This document shows, piece after piece, positions 58,244 to 64,000 of a stretch of 64,000 bases of DNA; position 1 is the first letter of the stretch, and each line of letters opens with the position of its first letter. Under the pieces are notes generated by a model that saw only the letters and a list, made by a program, of their open reading frames with translations, was not told where the DNA came from and ran no database searches. The position numbers and the translations under genes are program-made. The stretch lies in the NCBI GenBank assembly GCA_002633005.1, contig NMRA01000303.1, forward strand, positions 350,512-414,511, read 5' to 3'. The stretch is from Phoronis australis (lineage: Eukaryota > Phoronida > Phoronidae).

Positions 58244-59314
58244 TACGAGGGTCGTTCAATAAGTTCTCGGCCTCAGCAAGAAAACAGAGACGCAGGTTGA
58301 ATATTTTATAACATACTTGGGAAAAAAAGGAGTGTTAAGAGATGCAAAAAAACACTCGGAACAAACTCCCCGAGTTGCTCCACAGCCAAAAAAATTGGTC
58401 AGCTTGTTTCAAGAGACGTAGAGAAAACGTTGAAGATGATCTTCGTCCAGGATGTTCCAAATCGTCGACCTCCAGTGAAAATTTGCAGGAAATTCATGCA
58501 ATGGTTATAAAAGACAGTCGATGACTGTTCAACATTAGGCAAACACTGTTTGCATCAGCAATTGGTTTGTCTCTAAAATTTAGAATGAAAATTTGGGCAT
58601 GAGTAAGTTGAATGCACGATGGGTGCCAAGAATGTTAACTCAGGATCCGAAGATGAGCAGAATGCAAATTTCAATGAAACTTCTATGAAGATTCCAAGCA
58701 GATCCAGACAAATTTAGAAGACTTGTAACCCAGGATGAGACAGGGGTCCACCACTTTGACCCGGAATCAAAACAACAACGTAAACAATTTAAGCACGTGG
58801 GTTCCCCAAGCCCGAGAAAGTTCAAGTTGGGTGCCTCTGCGAGCAAAGTTATGACCTCTGTGTGCGAATTACATCACATTTGGAAAAACTTGAAAAAGCA
58901 ATCAAGAAGAGACGCGGGAAGTTTGGGGCTGGAGTGCTGCAGCATCAAGCCAGCGCATCTACCCAAATTGCTCAAGTTGCAGTGTCTGAAGCAAGTAGAT
59001 TTGGATAGTGAAATCCGTCCGCACCCCGCCTATTCTCCAGACCTGGCCCCGTCTGATTTTTATTTGTTTCCACATTTCAAGGCCTAAGTGCGTGGTCGCC
59101 AGTTTGTGAGCGATGATGACGTCATGAGAACAGTGGAGGAGCATTTTGAGGGGCTCGACAAAAGCTTCCTTTACAAAGGCATTGCAAAACTGGAGCACAG
59201 ATGGATGAAATGCATTAATGTAACGGGAGATTATATTGAAAAATAAAAGTCAAAATTAGTTGCTATCGCGTTGTTTTCTGGGTGAGGCCGAGAACTTATT
59301 GAACGACTCTCGTA
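58244..59314 (+). mobile_element. mariner-type DNA transposon with decayed transposase
   Basis: 32-bp terminal inverted repeats (58244-58275 TACGAGGGTCGTTCAATAAG..., 59283-59314) differ at one position and are flanked by TA dinucleotides (58242-58243, 59315-59316). Length 1071 bp, shorter than the usual ~1.3 kb. Transposase fragments: KRRRENVEDDLRPG (58410), VTQDETGVHHFDPESK (58730; first catalytic Asp region), HPAYSPDLAPSDFYLFPHFK (59020; third catalytic region). The segment between the first and third catalytic regions is shortened and frame-broken, and the expected second catalytic HDNAPAH block is lost. Stops interrupt all frames, so it cannot move by itself. Confidence 0.9.
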
Positions 59315-59316
59315 TA

Positions 59317-62250
59317 ACATGTGTACAAGCCCTTTGAATGTATACGTGCGTCATTTTTGAATTCTCAGTTGTAAGGTTGGCCAACCCTCATAAAGTCTTA
59401 GTCACTGATGAATTCGATGTTCTTATTTTTAACGGAAATGGATCCCTGTCACGGTGTAAAGGCGATTTTGTGAAAGGAAAAAACCCAATTTGTGTCCCAT
59501 TTTAGCCAGGTGAACAAGACGATTCACATTTATAGGCAGCTTTGACTGTTTTCTTTAGGACTGCAGCAAAGTTTCAGCATGGGGAAGGGGAGCGGTAAAA
59601 TATTTTGTTTTTAATGCGTGGTTTTCAAATTCGAAGTCTATATTGACAAAATGGGCAGTCAGAGCAATGCAGCTATCAGTAGGAATTGATCTTCATTCCA
59701 AAACCAGTGGTTAATGACATGTTGTCCGAACATTCAAGAAGTCCATTTAACTGCAATAGTCTCCTGACGCTCAAGCATTGTGCTCTCAATAAAGTCGGTA
59801 CGGTTGTGACGTCTGTATTGTGTATGTGTTTTAAAAACCAAATGTATTGGTTTGGACTTGTTATCAGCTGTGCTCTCTGAAAAGGCAGTTTTAATGTCTA
59901 GGTTCGTGAGAGTCGGTTGGCTTACTATTGAAGGCTGTGATCGTCTCAGAGTGCTTTTTGTGTCTGCACACGACGTATCTTCACTGCCGCGTATGTCGAC
60001 ACCGTGATGACCTTGATTGTCGATCCGGAACTGGGGCATTCAACGTCTTTATCACAAAATTTGCTCGTCCGACATCTGAAATGCTTCCACACTTTCTTAC
60101 TTTTCTTTGGAAAGTATAATGCTTGTTGTTTCATCCATTGTGCAACACAGCAAAGGATTGAAGATGGTTAGACTCTTTTAACCAATGAAACCAATCGTTT
60201 TATATGCCTGTGTCACATCGTCAAAAGAAAATGGGTAATAACAATAGCGTTGTCGAGTATTAAGAGAGTCCGGTGAAGTGAGTTTGTCCGACTGATTTAT
60301 TTCAGTTAGTCGGTTTATCGAGCAACCCTACATCGCATAGGCAATCTGCTACAACAAATGATTAAATTACGACTGAATCCACCAAGTCTGACGTCAACTA
60401 CAGTGTAACTAGGGAAAAAAATGGATAAGATGTGGAAACACAGAGTGGTATTTCGTAGTTTTAGTACATAAGACTTACAATGAATGTTCTTAGTTAAGGC
60501 TCTACTGTTTTAGAGAGAATAGTCGAGCCTTGGTCAGCCATTTTAACTCGCTGGTACCCTTCGTGCCGCTATAGGTGGTAGCTAGCACGCAGGCATCACA
60601 TAATTTTCCTCGAGAAATTTTTTTACATCGGCGTTTCTGATTGGCTGGTCGAATTCTCAACAGGCAGCGCTATACGCAAAAAAACTGGCATGACTGATGG
60701 AAGAAGAAGTGTAAATGTGGTCTGTTGTACAGACAAATCGGTGCTTAAGATTTATGTTCAGGAAATGTGAAGCCAAGAAATTGTGGTTGAGCCTTTTTGG
60801 AGTGCATCTTTCTACTGTCGATGACTTTTGTTTACGATACTCTTCTGTATTCATACATTATGAATAACACACCGGTTAAATCGGCCAGATACGTGTTTAT
60901 TGTGCATGTACGTGCTTTAAGCACGCGGCTATTAAATAGCACAGCAGAAACGAAATAGTTGCTGCTACGCCACTTGCGCATGACAAGGCTAAATATCGTT
61001 CATAGTCGGCCATTTTTCACGTTTTTGTAAAGCTAACCAATGACTGCCGAGGTTACATCAACCAATGCTAAAGCGCGTGCTACTGCGTGATACCTGCGAG
61101 CTGGCTAGGCACGTAGGGAACCAGCTGGCCATTGTATCGGTAGTTGCTGCTGTATCAGTGATTGACTGAATCGTCAAACATCTTCTATTAGATCGGGTTG
61201 CCACATTTCCAACTACAGAAGTAGGCTTGCTTTTTGCGGGTTTGTGTCGGGATGGATTTTTTCGGGTAATGCTGAAAATGGCATGCGCTGGCGGCCGTCT
61301 TCGAATTATTTGACAAGTTAAGTCCGATATCTAGAGTGAAACTGAAGTATACAAAACTGGGTTATGAAGTTCATTACTGTTCCATGTATCTTAAGTTGTC
61401 CATTTCAATTGTTTACATGTATTAGCTCTCCTCGTAAATTAGTCAATGTAATTTAATTGGCCATTGATTCTGATACGAGCGCGATGCTATATTTTAAACT
61501 TGTTAAATTCCTTCAATTGTTTCGCAGAGACATGAACTGAAAGCAAGAAAATGACATTTCTGAATTACTTTGCAATGACATTACCTGCACAAATTGTATG
61601 ATTCTGAAATAACGCAGTCAAAGACAAGTTTTAGAAGATTACGAAATGATGTCCTGATGCATGCCTGTGCGCAGGTCTCATCTTCCTTCTTCCCATGGGA
61701 TGTCTAATTTTCGGCACAATTTCCTATCCACGGTTATAATAAATCATTGCCTAACCCAACAATACTGCCAATATCTCCCTTATTTTCTAAAAAAATGCAC
61801 ACAGCACCTGATACCGCAAAGTAGAAAATATGTCTTCAAAAATAAGATTGTTCCCGTCATCCTCGGCAGTAATATTAAGCTATAGACTTTTCAGTGGTAC
61901 ACTCACTACACACCGAGTGCCTACTTCAGTACACCGGTTAGTCGCATGCTAAACTGCTTACTTGAATCAGAAAACAGACCTGCAAAAGCTTTGAAAATGT
62001 GATGCGACAGTGCCGTTTTAACAATTTTTGTGGGTCTAATCGCGTCATAATAATAACAGACACATGTCCGTCATCACTAAATACCCGAGTGGACATTTTA
62101 GAACATTTTGTGTAAAAGCATGTTCGAGAGAAATGCAATGTGACGCAGTCTTACTTTTGTGGCTTGAGAACAGGAAGATCCCAGGACTGAATCACGATGA
62201 GACTTCTATGACTTTGTAAACAACTTTTAAATAAAAAATAAAATGGAATT
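59317..62250. other. intergenic, nothing recognised
   Basis: No domain was recognised in any frame; 59734-60039 (-) is an open frame without identifiable motifs. AT-rich, no tandem repeats of note. Confidence 0.35.
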
Positions 62251-62254
62251 CCTC

Positions 62255-62640
62255 ATCTCTGTGACAGCTTGGTCAAATTTGTTAGAAACATAACGTAGTT
62301 GGACGATGCAAATAAAAAGTAGGCTGAAAATTGCCAAATGTCTTAAACAACAAGTTTTGTGTCGAAATTGATCCGCCCTGTTTCATAAGTATCGTGACGT
62401 GATGTTGGCGAATAACACTTCATGATGTAAGTAATGTGAACTCACAAGAAAGCTGTCAGTAGTGAAAAGGTCACCTAGTTGGCGAATGTTTTGTTTCAAC
62501 ATCTCCAAGATGTCAACTGAATACAAGTGCACTTTGTTTAACGTAGATGATGTTTAAATATCATTGTCGTTTAGTTCATGCTATACATCAGCATAATTAG
62601 GAGCACTGATGCAAATACGTCTTTAAAGAGACAGCTGCTG
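62255..62640 (+). repeat. dispersed repeat family R2, copy 3
   Basis: CTCTGTGACAGCTTGGTCAA, AATTGCCAAATGTCTTAAA, AAGTATCGTGACGTGATGTT and CATTGTCGTTTAGTTC match copies 1 and 2 in order. Confidence 0.62.
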
Positions 62641-64000
62641 AGCCTATAAGTTCACAATTTGTCTAAATCATATAAACTTTGCTCACTGGTTAAAGCGACA
62701 CCTCTCCGTCCAGTATGGTCGACGGGACTCGAGGTGAAATTTAAGCAGACTCATTAAAACGGCAAAAAGAAACATTTGTGTGGGGTGGCGCATACCTTTA
62801 ATGCGTTTTATATTCAATAATGTCACATTCATTTCTCAAAAATTTATGGACTAATTTTTTTGCAGTTCAGCTTTGCGAAAATTACCAGTATAACTATCGT
62901 CCATTGCAGACATGACCATTGTTTTTCCGACCATATAATTTTATTTATTTTTCACAAGGGAATGCTGTGCACAAAACGACATACCAAATACATGTATGTT
63001 GCACTTTAAAATCATAAAAAATAAATGGTGTTGAGTTATTACCTACAGACGTAGTAGTCTTATTACAAATGACACAATCCTCACGTCGTCGCATGCTCTG
63101 GAGACCGTATAAATAAGGCGAGGAAAGTGGAAGTAGAATGTACAACCCAGACTGGCTGGTGAATAGTACAGAAACCTCAAATCTGTCATCGAAGGTTGCA
63201 TAGGTAAGGCATCTTGTGTTCTGAAGCTGTTGGCGTACGACTAAGCTTGAAATTTATCAATAGGTCAGTTAAAGTTGTACTTCGACCAATTTAGCTAACT
63301 GAAAATGATCTTGCAATATCACCATACCGTAATTGGATTCTATTTGCAGTACCAACAAGAACGTCAAATCTTTCGGTAACTCAAGACAACAGTTTATTCG
63401 GTCTGGCAAATCTTAAGATTACATTCGAAATTAAGCCGGATGCGTATTGCATGTGACTTGAATTGCCGATTCATGCGACAAGGTCGGAAGAGAATGGTTT
63501 AGTTTTTCTAAGGAATCAACACGGCTAAACAGCGGCCAAATGTTGAACATATACGTCAACTTTCCACATAGATCTTTTCTGGTTTTCGTGATTGGGTGCG
63601 CTCATTTTTGCTATGCTATTTTTGTTACCAATCGTTTGGTTAGATTGCTCATATTATATTTAGTCTCACACAAAACACATGAGTCATGGGAAAACAAAGC
63701 ATTGATTCCATTTTAATCTCCTGTACAGTTCCTGAACATTTTGTCGCTTGGACGTCTAGAGGAATGCAAGGGGTGGGCAGCCGGCGTTCTATAGACACCA
63801 AGACGCCGCCAGATCGTCACAAAGTATTCGTGACCAGCACGCTTAAAGCCTTATAACTTGGTCACAAACTGAGAGATGGTCCGCCAATCCAGTCGATTGA
63901 GTTCTATTTAACATAATGAGCCGATTTTCATTGGATCAGTAACTCAGAAGATGTCTTCCTGGTAGTAACGATTCATGATATTTGACGTCGAGGCCTGGCT
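62641..64000. other. window end, nothing recognised
   Basis: No coding exon or repeat that I can support. GCTCACTGGTTAAAGCGACA near 62682 is weakly A-box-like, but no B box follows. Confidence 0.3.

Overview
The window is nuclear DNA from an animal. All recognised genes are split by GT-AG introns, non-coding DNA dominates, and there are microsatellites, short inverted-repeat elements, LINE-type retrotransposons and a mariner. The beta-catenin sequence and the secreted NIDO-domain proteins suggest a marine lophotrochozoan, most likely a mollusc. The species call is inference; the metazoan call is secure. Everything here was read by eye without alignment tools, so exon borders are splice-motif and homology calls, and repeat borders are approximate.

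Layout. 1-5008 (+): last seven exons of beta-catenin, from the late armadillo repeats to the C-terminal DTDL, with a poly(A) signal at 5591. 8947-18896 (-): a complete six-exon NABP/SOSS-B (hSSB) single-stranded-DNA-binding protein gene, convergent with beta-catenin. Its second intron holds an array of ~145-bp monomers, most with a motif close to the CTCF core. 18897-31240: no host gene recognised; two tRNA-derived sequences, a reverse-transcriptase fossil, and a nested retrotransposon cluster (22.2-26.4 kb) with an unusually long flanking duplication.

31243-39777 and 47627-55175 (+): two tandem paralogous genes, each with six coding exons and identical intron phases (1,0,0,0,1). Each encodes a small secreted protein of 379 or 371 residues: signal peptide, TECTA/nidogen-type NIDO domain, and a short cysteine-rich C-terminus resembling a peritrophin-A/CBM14 chitin-binding module. 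They look like extracellular matrix, mucus or shell/cuticle-matrix proteins. The 7.8 kb between them and their introns are littered with short inverted-repeat elements, a 58-bp near-perfect palindrome, a 196-bp satellite and a 383-base assembly gap. 55176-64000: no further host gene seen; a decayed mariner with intact ends (58244-59314) and more repeat copies.

The genes do not form an obvious pathway. Beta-catenin (adhesion and Wnt signalling) and NABP (DNA repair and snRNA 3' processing) are housekeeping neighbours; the two NIDO genes are a local tandem expansion. The most interesting non-genic signal is the monomer family carrying CTCF-like cores, present in three places (14.9-16.6, 43.6-44.4 and 56.3-56.8 kb).
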